A stretch of 64,000 bases of DNA from Sporobacter sp038405045 (lineage in GTDB: Bacteria; Bacillota; Clostridia; Oscillospirales; Oscillospiraceae). The stretch covers positions 124,001 to 188,000 of the forward strand of contig JBBZIV010000001.1 of the NCBI GenBank assembly GCA_038405045.1. The letters run 5' to 3'. How positions within the stretch are numbered: the stretch's first letter is position 1; every line of letters starts with the position of its first letter. The position numbers were made by a program, and so were the translations under genes. A model generated the notes under the pieces. The model ran no database searches and had not been told where the DNA came from. It saw only the letters and a program-made list of their open reading frames with translations. Shown one piece after another: positions 33,092 through 41,835 of the stretch.

Positions 33092-33120
33092 TTTACATTT
33101 GCAGGGACGTATCTTACTAT
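33092..33120 (+). promoter_or_regulatory. Promoter of the homocysteine methyltransferase operon
   Basis: TTTACA (33092-33097) and TACTAT (33115-33120) with 17 bases spacing lie about 37 bases before the TTG start at 33157. Confidence 0.65.
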
Positions 33121-33156
33121 GGAATCAGATTCCAGACAGACTTGGAGGTGTTCATC

Positions 33157-34392
33157 TTGCTGAACGAACTTTTGCAGCGAGATTTTATCTATTTAGACGG
33201 CGCGATGGGTTCCCTGCTGCAGAGCAAGGGTCTTAAGGGGGGCAAGCGCCCAGAAACAATGAACATGACGGCCCCCGAGGCCGTTTATGAGATTCACAAG
33301 CAGTATGCCGATGCCGGCAGTGATATTCTGTTTGCCAATACATTCGGCGCAAACGAGCGCGCCATGAGATCAACAGGCTATTCCGTTTCGGAGATCATTA
33401 CGGAGGCTATCGGCATCGCCAAAAAAGCCGGTGGGGGCAAAACGCTGACGGCGCTGGATGTCGGACCGACCGGCATGTTTATCAAGCCTTTCGGGAAGCT
33501 GACGTTTGAGGAGTCATACGCCCTGTACCGTGAGGAAGCGATAGCCGGGGAAGCGGCGGGGGCGGACCTTGCCGCCATTGAGACGATGAGCGACCTGCTG
33601 GAAATGAAGGCGGCCATCCTTGCCGTTCGGGAAAATACGAAGCTGCCGATTTTTGCAACGATGACGTTTGACAAAAGAGGACGCACTTTTACCGGATGCA
33701 GGCCGGAGAGCTTTGCTGTTATGGCCGAGCGGCTCGGCGTTACGGCTGTCGGTATCAACTGTTCGCTGTCGCCGAAGGATATCTACCCGGCGGCCGAGAA
33801 AATCGCGCGGATGACAGCGCTGCCTCTCATTGTCAAGCCGAATGCGGGTCTCCCCAACGGCTTGACGAGAAAGTACGATACAGATGCCAAAGATTTTGCC
33901 GAACAGATGGCAATGTATGCTGCCCTCGGCGTCAAAATCGTCGGCGGATGCTGCGGCACAACACCTGAATATATTGATGCACTTCGCCGTGTTTACGCAT
34001 CTTTGAAGCCGCAGGTATTTCAAAAAGAGACAGGGATCTTCATATGCGCGCCGATGCACACGGAAAGCCTCGACGATTATACGTTTGAACGCCCGCAGGT
34101 TGGTGAAGGAATGGTGCCCGAGAGCACTGTTAACATGGCTTTGGAGCAGGATGACAACGGTTCACGCATCATCATGGTGTGCCTGCCAAAGTCGCCTGAG
34201 CAGGCCCTCGATGCCCTGCGTGCCGTTGTGGAGCAATGCGACAAGCCGCTGCATCTCATTTCCGACAGTACCGAAGCTCTCTCGGCTGCTCTGCGGGAAG
34301 TGCCCGGCATTGCCGCCGTTACAAGCCCCAAAGGGAATACGGCGGCGCTCTCGAATGCAGAAACGCGCTTTGGGGCCGTTATTTTACAATAG
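33157..34392 (+). CDS. Homocysteine S-methyltransferase family protein
   Basis: The protein transfers a methyl group to homocysteine, forming methionine, in the manner of the MetH N-terminal module or MmuM. The barrel begins FIYLDGAMGSLLQSKGLK and has NTFGANERAM, GINCSLSP and the zinc cysteines in IVGGCCGTTPEYI. After ~300 residues comes an extra ~110-residue tail (from FICAPMHTES) that resembles the beginning of a further domain, perhaps a decayed pterin-binding module. The start is TTG at 33157, seven bases after GGAGGT; the frame is open further upstream, but homology starts here. It is followed 20 bases later by the DUF1015 gene. Confidence 0.87.
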   Translation: MLNELLQRDFIYLDGAMGSLLQSKGLKGGKRPETMNMTAPEAVYEIHKQYADAGSDILFANTFGANERAMRSTGYSVSEIITEAIGIAKKAGGGKTLTALDVGPTGMFIKPFGKLTFEESYALYREEAIAGEAAGADLAAIETMSDLLEMKAAILAVRENTKLPIFATMTFDKRGRTFTGCRPESFAVMAERLGVTAVGINCSLSPKDIYPAAEKIARMTALPLIVKPNAGLPNGLTRKYDTDAKDFAEQMAMYAALGVKIVGGCCGTTPEYIDALRRVYASLKPQVFQKETGIFICAPMHTESLDDYTFERPQVGEGMVPESTVNMALEQDDNGSRIIMVCLPKSPEQALDALRAVVEQCDKPLHLISDSTEALSAALREVPGIAAVTSPKGNTAALSNAETRFGAVILQ

Positions 34393-34411
34393 AGATACAG
34401 GAGATAAAATC

Positions 34412-35683
34412 GTGAGAAAAAGTGCCTTTTTTCCGGCTGACATTCTGCTGCCCGTGCGGGCTGATCTTGAGACATGGAGTGTGATTGCCTGCGATCAGTT
34501 TTCCTCGGAACGCGACTATTGGGAGCGCGTTAAAACGACCGTCGGCAACCGCCCGTCAACGCTGCACCTGATTGTCCCGGAGGTTTATCTTGACACGGTG
34601 GACTTGACGCAGAGCGCCGGGCAAATCGGCGGCACGATGGCGACATATTTGAAAAACGGCATTTTTAAAACGATTGAAAACGCTTTCATTTATGTGGAGC
34701 GGACCATATCGGACGGGCGCGTCCGCCGCGGCCTCGTCGGCATGCTTGATTTGGAAGACTACGATTACATACCCGGTTCACGCGCACTTGTTCGTGCCAG
34801 CGAAAAAACGATCACAGCGCGGCTGCCGGCCAGAATTGCGGTGCGCCGCGCCGCTGCGCTGGAAGTGCCGCATATTATGGCGCTCATTGACGACAGACAG
34901 GCCCGTGTTATTGAGCCGCTTGCCGACAAAACAGGTGATTATGAACTGCTATATGATTTTACACTGATGGAGGGCGGCGGCGCTATCAAAGGCTGGCGCG
35001 TACCCCCGGTGGATGCCGCGCACATTTCCGAAGCGCTTTCGGCGTTGACGGACGGCGACGGGGCACAGATGATTATCGGCGACGGGAACCACTCGCTGGC
35101 TTCGGCAAAGGGATATTGGGATGAGATGAAAACCGGGCTGCCGGAGTCTGCGCGGGAGAATCACCCGGCCCGGTATGCACTTGTTGAAGTCAACAATGTT
35201 TACGATACGGCAATTACCTTTGAGGCGATCCACCGCGTTGTGTTTGGTATTGACCCGGATCGCCTTCTCAAGGAGATGGCCCGCCAGCTGCCGTTTGACG
35301 ACGGCGGTTATGCCGTTGATTGGGTTACGGGGGACGGGCGCGGTCGTATCACGATCGGGGCTGGGTGCGTCGGTGAGCTGATTGAGCTGCTGCAGTCGTT
35401 CCTTGAACAGTTTGTCGAGCAAACAGGCGGAACAATTGACTATATCCATGGTGAATCGTCACTCACCACCCTTGCGTCTGAAGCGGGCAATATCGGCTTT
35501 TTGCTGCCGACGATGGACAAATCGGACTTCTTCAAAACGGTTTTGACGGGCGGCGTTTTCCCCAAAAAAAGCTTTTCAATCGGCCACGCACGGGACAAGC
35601 GCTACTATCTTGACTGCCGTGCGATCCGGCCCGGCCTAAAAAATCCAACAGCGCCTGTCAAGGCGCTGTTGGCTGATGGATAA
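34412..35683 (+). CDS. DUF1015 family protein
   Basis: A 423-residue cytoplasmic protein starting at GTG 34412 (MRKSAFFPADILLPVRADLE), preceded by AGGAG. Diagnostic DUF1015 features are the opening block with WSVIACDQFSSERDYW, the IIGDGNHSLASAKGYW block in the middle, and the C-terminal KSFSIGHARDKRYYLDCR. The biochemical role of the family is not known. In many Clostridia it occurs near amino acid metabolism genes; here it is probably in an operon with the homocysteine methyltransferase. A hairpin-forming repeat (CCAACAGCGCC/GGCGCTGTTGG) lies within its last codons. Confidence 0.9.
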   Translation: MRKSAFFPADILLPVRADLETWSVIACDQFSSERDYWERVKTTVGNRPSTLHLIVPEVYLDTVDLTQSAGQIGGTMATYLKNGIFKTIENAFIYVERTISDGRVRRGLVGMLDLEDYDYIPGSRALVRASEKTITARLPARIAVRRAAALEVPHIMALIDDRQARVIEPLADKTGDYELLYDFTLMEGGGAIKGWRVPPVDAAHISEALSALTDGDGAQMIIGDGNHSLASAKGYWDEMKTGLPESARENHPARYALVEVNNVYDTAITFEAIHRVVFGIDPDRLLKEMARQLPFDDGGYAVDWVTGDGRGRITIGAGCVGELIELLQSFLEQFVEQTGGTIDYIHGESSLTTLASEAGNIGFLLPTMDKSDFFKTVLTGGVFPKKSFSIGHARDKRYYLDCRAIRPGLKNPTAPVKALLADG

Positions 35684-35717
35684 AAGAATATGGCAGCTGG
35701 ATTTCATCTCAGGCAGC

Positions 35718-36491
35718 TTAAGATGTACCGTTTAAACGGCGGAGCAGCGAGGCATATTTCTGGAGTGTTGCGGCGTCCGTGACGGCGCGGCCGGAATGGC
35801 AGTAGGTGATGGCGCCGCTGCCCCCAACAGCCTCCGGGTTGCCGCCCAGCGCATCAAGAAGCCTGTTGACCGTCCCTCTGTTGCCGTCAATGACCTCGAT
35901 GGTGGGGTGCAGCAACGCCTTGAAAACCGGCGCAAAAAAAACGAAATGCGTGCAGCCGAGAACAACGGCCTGATAGTGGCTTAAATCGAACGGGGAGAGA
36001 GCATCGTTCAGATACGCCTTGACGGCAGGCGTGTCAAATTCCAGCTTCTCGGCAAATTCAACGAGCCCCGGCAGCGGGAGAAAATCGACAATGTCTTCAC
36101 AGTCCAAACGCGTGATGAGCCGTTTGAGCTTATCCTGCTTCAGCGTGAGCGCCGTCGCTGTAACGAGAATTCGCTTATCCTTATGATTTTCGACAGCGGG
36201 CTTGACGGCCGGTTCCATGCCGATAATCGGAATATCGTACTTTTGCCGAAGCGCCTCAATGGCGACGCTGGTAGCTGTGTTGCACGCGATGACTAGGGCA
36301 CTGACGCCGAGCCCTGTCAGACTATCGGCTGCCTTGAAGACATATTCTTTGACGGCGCTTGCCGTTTTTGCACCATAGGGCACGTTGTCAATGTCCGCAT
36401 AATAGACATAGTCCGCCTTCCGGATGGTCTTGAGCGATTCGTGCAGAACCGTCAGACCGCCGATGCCGGAATCAAAAAACCCGATGAGCAT
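35718..36491 (-). CDS. murI: Glutamate racemase
   Basis: MurI supplies D-glutamate for peptidoglycan. The protein begins MLIGFFDSGIGGLTVLHESL, with the catalytic cysteines in VIACNTATSVAIEAL and VLGCTHFVF. The 257-residue length is normal. The ATG at 36491 follows TTTGGGGTG; a GTG three codons earlier overlaps that site and is less likely. It converges with the DUF1015 gene, 34 bases apart. Confidence 0.95.
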   Translation of the reverse strand: MLIGFFDSGIGGLTVLHESLKTIRKADYVYYADIDNVPYGAKTASAVKEYVFKAADSLTGLGVSALVIACNTATSVAIEALRQKYDIPIIGMEPAVKPAVENHKDKRILVTATALTLKQDKLKRLITRLDCEDIVDFLPLPGLVEFAEKLEFDTPAVKAYLNDALSPFDLSHYQAVVLGCTHFVFFAPVFKALLHPTIEVIDGNRGTVNRLLDALGGNPEAVGGSGAITYCHSGRAVTDAATLQKYASLLRRLNGTS

Positions 36492-36632
36492 GCAGGACAC
36501 CCCAAACGTATAGACTCAATTTGCCATTTTATCATACTAGCAACCCGAAAGCCTGTCAACAGAGCACAGCGGGCAAATAATCAGTATGCTTTGTGCGCGA
36601 TACGATGAGACAGCCATCAAAGGAGAAGAATT

Positions 36633-37013
36633 ATGGCGGAAACGGAAGCCATCACGACAATTGACGCTTATATGAACGAATTTCCGGCAGAGATCCAGGC
36701 CCGGCTTTCGGAGATGAGACGGATAATCCATGAAGAGGCCCCACAGGCAACGGAAAAAATCAGCTATCGGATGCCGACATTTTATTATTTCGGCAATCTC
36801 GTCCATTTCGCGGCTTTTAAAAAGCATATCGGCTTTTTTCCGGGAGCTGACGGCATTGAGATGCTTAAAGACAAGCTGACTGCGTATTCCTGGTCAAAGG
36901 GCGGTGTGCAGTTTCCGTACGAAAAGCCGCTTCCGGAAGCACTGATTCGTGAAATCGTGGCGTTCAGGCTCCAACAGAACGAAATGAAAGCGCCGAAAAA
37001 TCGGCGCCGCTGA
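36633..37013 (+). CDS. DUF1801 / YdhG-like protein
   Basis: A 126-residue protein of the DUF1801 group. Family blocks: TIDAYMNEFPAEIQARLSEM, ATEKISYRMPTFYYFG, VHFAAFKKHIGFFPG and a C-terminal VQFPYEKPLPEALIREIV. Related proteins (frataxin-like fold) have been suggested as iron chaperones in Bacillus, but the role remains uncertain. AAAGGAGAAG lies upstream of the ATG. It converges with the TetR gene, 19 bases apart. Confidence 0.88.
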   Translation: MAETEAITTIDAYMNEFPAEIQARLSEMRRIIHEEAPQATEKISYRMPTFYYFGNLVHFAAFKKHIGFFPGADGIEMLKDKLTAYSWSKGGVQFPYEKPLPEALIREIVAFRLQQNEMKAPKNRRR

Positions 37014-37032
37014 GTGTGTTATCCTTTTAAAG

Positions 37033-37665
37033 TCATATATCGTCTTCAGGCAGCTCGATACGATTTTTCAAAAACATTGGGGCGACGAGCCGGTAATCGG
37101 GAAGATTTGCAGCAATATCACGCGTGGCGTAATAGATGGCCAGACCGTTCACGCTTGTCCAAAAAAGAATGGATAGCTCCATAGGGTCTCCCTCAACGAT
37201 GCTGTTTTCTTCCTGACCTTTTTTGAAAATTTCAGCCATGATACGATAGCAGATATCGCGCTTTTTATTCAGTGCCGCCTGCGCCTCGGCAGAAATGTCT
37301 GCCTGATAAGTAGCCTGCGCAATCATTCGGCATGTCTGACGAAAGCGATAGCTTGTCTCAATCGTTTTGAACAGAATTTTCAGGGCATACATGATTTTTT
37401 CGCCATAGGGGCGGCTCATGTCCCGAACGTAGCGCGCCGTTTCATTAATACGCTCGAGCGCGTCATTCACCAAGTCAACATAAATTGCCTCTTTGGATGG
37501 ATAATAATAGTAAAGGAGCCCCTGCGAAATAACCGCCGTTTCGGCAATGTCCTGTATCCGTGTGGCGGCATACCCTTTTTGGGAGAACTGATTGAGGGCC
37601 TCCGTTAAAATCAGCTCTCGTTTGGCGTCGCGAATACGCTTGTTCTGCTCTTTTGTCCGTGCCAC
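37033..37665 (-). CDS. TetR/AcrR-family transcriptional regulator
   Basis: A 210-residue repressor. The N-terminal helix-turn-helix ILTEALNQFSQKGYAATRIQ and the following DIAETAVISQGLLYYYYPSKEAIY are typical of TetR proteins; the C-terminal ~150 residues are the variable ligand-binding domain. The start is GTG 37665 after GGTGACAACAA. A perfect palindrome overlies the -10 box of its promoter, indicating autoregulation. No efflux gene is adjacent; the divergent VanZ-like gene starts 280 bases away and could be a target. Confidence 0.9.
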   Translation of the reverse strand: MARTKEQNKRIRDAKRELILTEALNQFSQKGYAATRIQDIAETAVISQGLLYYYYPSKEAIYVDLVNDALERINETARYVRDMSRPYGEKIMYALKILFKTIETSYRFRQTCRMIAQATYQADISAEAQAALNKKRDICYRIMAEIFKKGQEENSIVEGDPMELSILFWTSVNGLAIYYATRDIAANLPDYRLVAPMFLKNRIELPEDDI

Positions 37666-37758
37666 TTGTTGTCACCATCCATCCGCCGGGTCGCGCCGCA
37701 CCGTTTAACCAGATCGGCTGACCCTGTATTCAAATTCACGGCACTGCGTGCACAGAGC

Positions 37759-37802
37759 ATTGAATATAAGTTCAATATATGACGCATTGCCTAATTTGTC
37801 AA
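37759..37802 (-). promoter_or_regulatory. TetR promoter with palindromic operator
   Basis: On the minus strand TTGACA (complement of 37797-37802), 17 bases and TATATT (complement of 37774-37779). The palindrome ATTGAA-TATAAG-TTCAAT (37759-37776) overlaps the -10 region and is the probable TetR operator. Confidence 0.75.
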
Positions 37803-37872
37803 GTTTTTTAGGTATTAAAAGGTCTGGCGCAAAAAAGCAATCTCTAAATCCTATTTTGCCATAAGCGTCATG

Positions 37873-37901
37873 TTGAGATTGGCAGAAAATTGACATATAA
37901 T
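37873..37901 (+). promoter_or_regulatory. Promoter of the vanZ-like operon
   Basis: TTGAGA (37873-37878) and TATAAT (37896-37901) with 17 bases between. It lies about 45 bases upstream of the chosen start of the VanZ-like gene. Confidence 0.72.
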
Positions 37902-37947
37902 AGAATAAAATTCTGATCGGCTGGTGAAATGTTTGGACAGAGATCGC

Positions 37948-38379
37948 ATGAAACGGATTATTATAATCGAGCTGATGATGATTTACATAATAATATTGCT
38001 GAAAATTACGGTTTTTCGACATGACTTTTTTCGATACAGGCTGTTTGAAAACGGGCAAGTTAACCTGATTGTTTTTAAGGTCTATTTCGAATTACTAATG
38101 GAAAAAAATTATCTGTTTTTTATCTACCTTTTCGTTGGCAATATTGTCTCTTTCGTGCCGTTTGGCTTTCTGCTGCCGTTTATCGCAAAAAAAGATATCA
38201 CGCTGCCTTTTATCGTTCTAACGGGTGGCTTTGCCTCCCTTATCATTGAAGTGTCGCAGTATGTGTTTGGGACTGGTGAGAGTGAGCTCGATGATATTTT
38301 GCTCAACACCATTGGGGCTGTTCTAGGGTTAATGTTATATCGGTTGTATCGGTACTACCAAAATAAACGGGCCGAATAA
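37948..38379 (+). CDS. VanZ-like membrane protein
   Basis: A ~143-residue membrane protein with four hydrophobic helices. The family signature is seen in NIVSFVPFGFLLPF, and in SLIIEVSQYVFGTGESELDDILLNTIGA (Glu and Asp residues on the membrane face; quoted in two parts: SLIIEVSQYVFG and SELDDILLNTIGA). VanZ-like proteins can raise teicoplanin tolerance, but most have no known role. Start is uncertain: ATG 37948 begins just before the first helix, while a GTG at 37924 is in frame; neither has a strong ribosome site. It is followed by GNAT, aroK and two further genes on the same strand. Confidence 0.85.
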   Translation: MKRIIIIELMMIYIIILLKITVFRHDFFRYRLFENGQVNLIVFKVYFELLMEKNYLFFIYLFVGNIVSFVPFGFLLPFIAKKDITLPFIVLTGGFASLIIEVSQYVFGTGESELDDILLNTIGAVLGLMLYRLYRYYQNKRAE

Positions 38380-38392
38380 GCGGGGGAAGTGG

Positions 38393-38923
38393 ATGGAGAC
38401 AAGCAGGCTGCATTTGCGCCGTTTTAAAACCGACGATTGGAAAGCACTGTACACCTATCTGTCTGACCCGGATGTCGTTTGTTTTGAGCCATACTCGGTC
38501 TTTACGCAGGAGGAGTGCCGCAGTGAGGCACTCAGACGCACAAGGGACGGCGATTACTGGGCTGTTTGCTTTAAGGAGAGCGGAGAGCTGATTGGCGAGA
38601 TATTTCTGTCAAGCAAAGGCCGAAACACATGGGAACTCGGCTTTGTTTTCAGCAGAAAGCATCAAGGGAACGGGTTTGCGCTAGAGAGTGCACAGGCATT
38701 ATTAGACGATTTATTCTCGCAGCGCAGCGCAGCACGGGTTGTTGCCGTGACACGAACGGAAAACAAGAAGGCGCAACGCGTTTTGGAGCGGCTTGGATTC
38801 GTGCCTGGGCCAATAGGATACCATGACATGCAGGGCTTATCGGCACTGACGGAAAAGCGCCTTGTAACAGATACTGTTTTATATGCTATGGATACAGGTC
38901 TTTGGCATCAAAATCACGGATGA
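38393..38923 (+). CDS. GNAT-family N-acetyltransferase
   Basis: A 176-residue acetyltransferase of the RimJ/RimL-like type. It begins METSRLHLRRFKTDDWKALY, and has the acetyl-CoA-binding region FVFSRKHQGNGFALESAQAL and a C-terminal NKKAQRVLERLGFVPGP, which are standard GNAT blocks. Substrate unknown. GGGGGAAG precedes the ATG, 13 bases after the VanZ-like stop, indicating an operon. Confidence 0.9.
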   Translation: METSRLHLRRFKTDDWKALYTYLSDPDVVCFEPYSVFTQEECRSEALRRTRDGDYWAVCFKESGELIGEIFLSSKGRNTWELGFVFSRKHQGNGFALESAQALLDDLFSQRSAARVVAVTRTENKKAQRVLERLGFVPGPIGYHDMQGLSALTEKRLVTDTVLYAMDTGLWHQNHG

Positions 38924-38945
38924 ATTCAAAAGGCAGCGGAGTAAT

Positions 38946-39473
38946 ATGAAAAACAATATTATTTTAATCGGAATGCCGGGCGCCGGGAAAAGCACCGCCG
39001 GTGTTATTTTAGCCAAAACGCTTGGCCTTGGGTTTGTCGATACGGATATTCTCATCAGTAAGCAGTGCGGCATGACACTTCAGAAGTATATTGATACGAA
39101 CGGTATTGTCGATTTTCTCAAAGCTGAGGAGCGCGCGGCACTGACACTTGATTGTGAAAACACCGTGATTGCAACAGGCGGCAGCATGGTTTTGTCGGAT
39201 ATCGCGATGCAGCACCTGGGGAGCCGATCGGTGACGGTTTTTATCGATGTGCCGTTGGCTGTTTTGACACGGCGGCTGCGAAATATCAAAACACGGGGAA
39301 TCGTGCTGCGACCGGGACAGACGATATCGGGAGTTTATTCGGAACGCCAACCGCTTTACCGCCGCTATGCCGATGTGACTGTCCCGACTGACGTGAGAAA
39401 AAGGCTCACACTGGAGGGCATCGTGGCGGAAATCCTTGTGGCGCTGAAAAAGTTTTGCTTGGAAATGGAGTGA
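38946..39473 (+). CDS. aroK: Shikimate kinase
   Basis: The enzyme phosphorylates shikimate at the 3-hydroxyl in aromatic amino acid synthesis. The P-loop GMPGAGKSTAG, shikimate-binding FVDTDILI, VDFLKAEERAAL, and VIATGGSMVL are as in AroK; the lid RPGQTISGVYSERQPLYRRYAD is present. The 175-residue length is typical. The start at 38946 has GCGGAG upstream; the open frame extends 5' into the GNAT gene but without a site. Confidence 0.9.
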   Translation: MKNNIILIGMPGAGKSTAGVILAKTLGLGFVDTDILISKQCGMTLQKYIDTNGIVDFLKAEERAALTLDCENTVIATGGSMVLSDIAMQHLGSRSVTVFIDVPLAVLTRRLRNIKTRGIVLRPGQTISGVYSERQPLYRRYADVTVPTDVRKRLTLEGIVAEILVALKKFCLEME

Positions 39474-39481
39474 GCGGACGT

Positions 39482-39721
39482 ATGAGCCTGACGCGAATTT
39501 TATTTATCGCCATTTGCGTTATAGTGGCCGCCGTTTTGATACTGTTTGGCTCGGTCGTTCAGAAAAATGGGTTGAACGCGACCTTTTCCAAAGCTTTTGG
39601 CACTGAGGCGGACGGCGAAAAGCGCCGATGGCTGAAGCTGCCGAAAAATGCCGCCAGTTATATGACAATCGCGCTTTTATTGAGCGCTTTGATTTTGTTT
39701 TTGCTCTTTTTAAAGCGGTAA
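39482..39721 (+). CDS. Small two-helix membrane protein, SecG-like
   Basis: A 79-residue protein with two membrane helices (MSLTRILFIAICVIVAAVLI and MTIALLLSALILFLLFL) joined by a ~35-residue loop containing QKNGLNATFSKAFG, which resembles the Q-x-G...FG loop of SecG, the small subunit of the Sec translocon. The match is loose and the usual genomic neighbours of secG (rnr, smpB) are absent, so an unrelated small membrane protein is possible. The start ATG 39482 is preceded by GGAGTGAGCGG. Confidence 0.5.
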   Translation: MSLTRILFIAICVIVAAVLILFGSVVQKNGLNATFSKAFGTEADGEKRRWLKLPKNAASYMTIALLLSALILFLLFLKR

Positions 39722-39760
39722 GCGGCGTTTTGCGCTGCGAAAATAGTTTTTGGAGGAACA

Positions 39761-40954
39761 ATGGACAAGGCTTTGACGAACGATGAACTAGCCGGCAGGC
39801 TTCGGCGTTTTATCGAGCGCATGACGCTGGAGCACCCGGCGTGGGAAACAGTGCTGCTGGCCGGAAGGGTTAACCAGTATTATTTTACGGGGACGATGCA
39901 GGATGGGCTGCTTGTTATTAAAAATGGCGGCAAGCTGGGCTATTTCGTTCGTCGGAGTTACGAGCGGGCGCGGGAGGAATCCCCGCTGGATTCGATTTAT
40001 CCGATGCAGAGCTATCGGGACGTGCTGGATGTTTTCAGCGGCAGCTGCGGGGCAACATTTGTTGAGACGGAGATTATGACGGTTGCTATGCTCGAACGGG
40101 TGAAAAAGTATCTGCCGATAGACAGCATTGGCGCTGTTGATAAAACAGTACTCGGCGTCCGCGCTGTGAAGTCGCCATTTGAGCTGGCTCTTATGGAAGG
40201 GTCTGGCCGACAGCATTTTAAGATGGCTACCCAAGTCATACCGGCGCTGCTGCGCGAGGGCATGAGTGAGGTGGACTTCGTCGCGGAGCTGACGGAAAGA
40301 ATGCTCAAGAACGGTTATCAGGGCATCACGCGCTTTCAAATGTTTCAAACGGAGGTTGGAATCGGGCAGGTCGGCTTTGGCACAAGTTCGCTTTACCCGA
40401 CAAGCTTTGACGGCCCGGGCGGCAGCTGCGGTATATCGCCCGCCGTGCCGCTGATCGGCAGCCGGGAGCGGAAGCTAAAGAAAGGCGACCTTGTTTTTGT
40501 CGATACGGGTTTTGGCGTCTACGGCTATCACAGCGATAAGACGCAGGTGTACAGTTTTGGCGCAAAACCGCATGACGACGTCGTCCGTGCGCACAGGATG
40601 TGTATGGAAATTCAGAAGCGTACAGCAGCGCTGCTCACGCCGGGCGCGCAGCCGGGCGATATTTATCAAACAATCATCGGCAGCCTTGACGCATCTTTTC
40701 TAAAGAACTTCATGGGCTTCGGGGCGCGGCAGGCACGGTTTTTGGGCCATGGGATCGGCCTGCATGTGGACGAGCCGCCCGTTATTGCACGCGGGTTTGA
40801 TGACCCGCTGGAGGCAGATATGGTTATTGCCCTTGAGCCGAAGAAGGGCATCGAGGGTGTGGGCATGGTCGGCGTTGAGGATACGTATATTGTAACGCCC
40901 GACGGCGGACGGTGTATCACGGGTGGCGGGGCCGATATTATCGAGGTTTATTAA
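39761..40954 (+). CDS. M24-family metallopeptidase (Xaa-Pro aminopeptidase-like)
   Basis: A 397-residue 'pita-bread' peptidase. The N-terminal domain contains LLAGRVNQYYFTGTMQDG, and the catalytic domain has the metal ligands: two Asp in FVDTGFGVYGYHSDKT, His in LGHGIGLHVDEPPV, Glu in IALEPKKGIEG and Glu in GVEDTYIVT. It likely cleaves N-terminal residues next to proline or similar peptides. GGAGGAACA precedes the ATG. It is last in a five-gene run from the VanZ-like gene. Confidence 0.92.
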   Translation: MDKALTNDELAGRLRRFIERMTLEHPAWETVLLAGRVNQYYFTGTMQDGLLVIKNGGKLGYFVRRSYERAREESPLDSIYPMQSYRDVLDVFSGSCGATFVETEIMTVAMLERVKKYLPIDSIGAVDKTVLGVRAVKSPFELALMEGSGRQHFKMATQVIPALLREGMSEVDFVAELTERMLKNGYQGITRFQMFQTEVGIGQVGFGTSSLYPTSFDGPGGSCGISPAVPLIGSRERKLKKGDLVFVDTGFGVYGYHSDKTQVYSFGAKPHDDVVRAHRMCMEIQKRTAALLTPGAQPGDIYQTIIGSLDASFLKNFMGFGARQARFLGHGIGLHVDEPPVIARGFDDPLEADMVIALEPKKGIEGVGMVGVEDTYIVTPDGGRCITGGGADIIEVY

Positions 40955-41079
40955 GGATTGATTAATCTAACGTTCGTTATATTTAATGCGGTAAATCTTT
41001 CTTGTGCTGTTTTTGACGTTCCAAATCTTAAAAAGCATGCTATACTGCAACTAAAGTAACTATTAAGCAGGATGAGCAG

Positions 41080-41685
41080 ATGAATTCGATGACTCATATG
41101 ATGATCGGCAATTATTTGTGCCGCAGTATTGAAGAGTCTACAGGCGTTCAACTACAGCGGGGCTGGTTTCTATATGGTAACGTGCTGCCCGATCTTCACC
41201 CGGCGTATTTAAAGCGGCCGCATAAGCCAAACGCCTGGACAGATATCTTACAGAGTGAAATAGCGGCGCTTTCCGCCGACGAGCCAGCGGACGGACATTA
41301 CAGCGCTGACTTTTCCAAACGGCTGGGTGTTTTATGCCATCTTTACGCCGATTTTCACTGCTACCCGCATACTAAAGCGTATAACGGGGGCTCGTGCCGA
41401 CATATGCGATATGAGTGGGATTTATACCGCTATCTGCTTGATAACAAGGCCTTGTTGACTTTTTCTGCGGGAATGCCGACGACGCTGTTTAAAGTTGATA
41501 GTCTTATGGAAAATTTAGAAGAGGCCTATACCGCGTATCTCGCCGGGCGGCCGAGTTATGAAAATGACATTCTTTATACGCTGCAGGTTTGCAGCGCGCT
41601 GATGATGACGGTTACTGAAGCTGCGGCTAGAAACGCGCCGATTATTCAAATTGCAGAAGAATGCGTTGAGGCGGAGGTCATTTGA
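41080..41685 (+). CDS. Zinc-dependent phospholipase C-like protein
   Basis: A 201-residue protein of the bacterial zinc-dependent phospholipase C group. Histidines and aspartates that would hold zinc are seen in MTHMMIGNYL, LYGNVLPDLHPAYLK and LCHLYADFHCYPHTKAYNG. No signal peptide is present, unlike secreted phospholipases, so it is likely a cytosolic family member of unknown substrate. AGGATGAGCAG lies upstream of the ATG. A terminator follows. Confidence 0.82.
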   Translation: MNSMTHMMIGNYLCRSIEESTGVQLQRGWFLYGNVLPDLHPAYLKRPHKPNAWTDILQSEIAALSADEPADGHYSADFSKRLGVLCHLYADFHCYPHTKAYNGGSCRHMRYEWDLYRYLLDNKALLTFSAGMPTTLFKVDSLMENLEEAYTAYLAGRPSYENDILYTLQVCSALMMTVTEAAARNAPIIQIAEECVEAEVI

Positions 41686-41727
41686 TCGTCGCTTGGTACA
41701 ATGATACCCGGAAAATACAATGAACAA

Positions 41728-41757
41728 AACAGAGGCGAGAGCCTCTGCTTTTTTTTG
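41728..41757 (+). terminator. Terminator after the phospholipase-like gene
   Basis: AGAGGC and GCCTCT pair around GAGA (further weak pairing outside), followed by a run of eight T. Confidence 0.85.
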
Positions 41758-41774
41758 CCTGTCTTCGGTGTCCC

Positions 41775-41803
41775 TTGAAAAATTATGCAATATTCGGTAC
41801 AAT
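41775..41803 (+). promoter_or_regulatory. Promoter of the Nramp operon
   Basis: TTGAAA (41775-41780), a 17-base spacer and TACAAT (41798-41803) lie about 32 bases upstream of the Nramp start. No MntR-like palindrome was recognised. Confidence 0.72.
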
Positions 41804-41835
41804 GTAACAGCTAATAAAGATTGAAGGAAATGCCT

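Noticed and set aside
35646..35673. Hairpin in the last codons of the DUF1015 gene as a terminator
   Set aside because: The stem is good but no T run follows, so termination there is doubtful.
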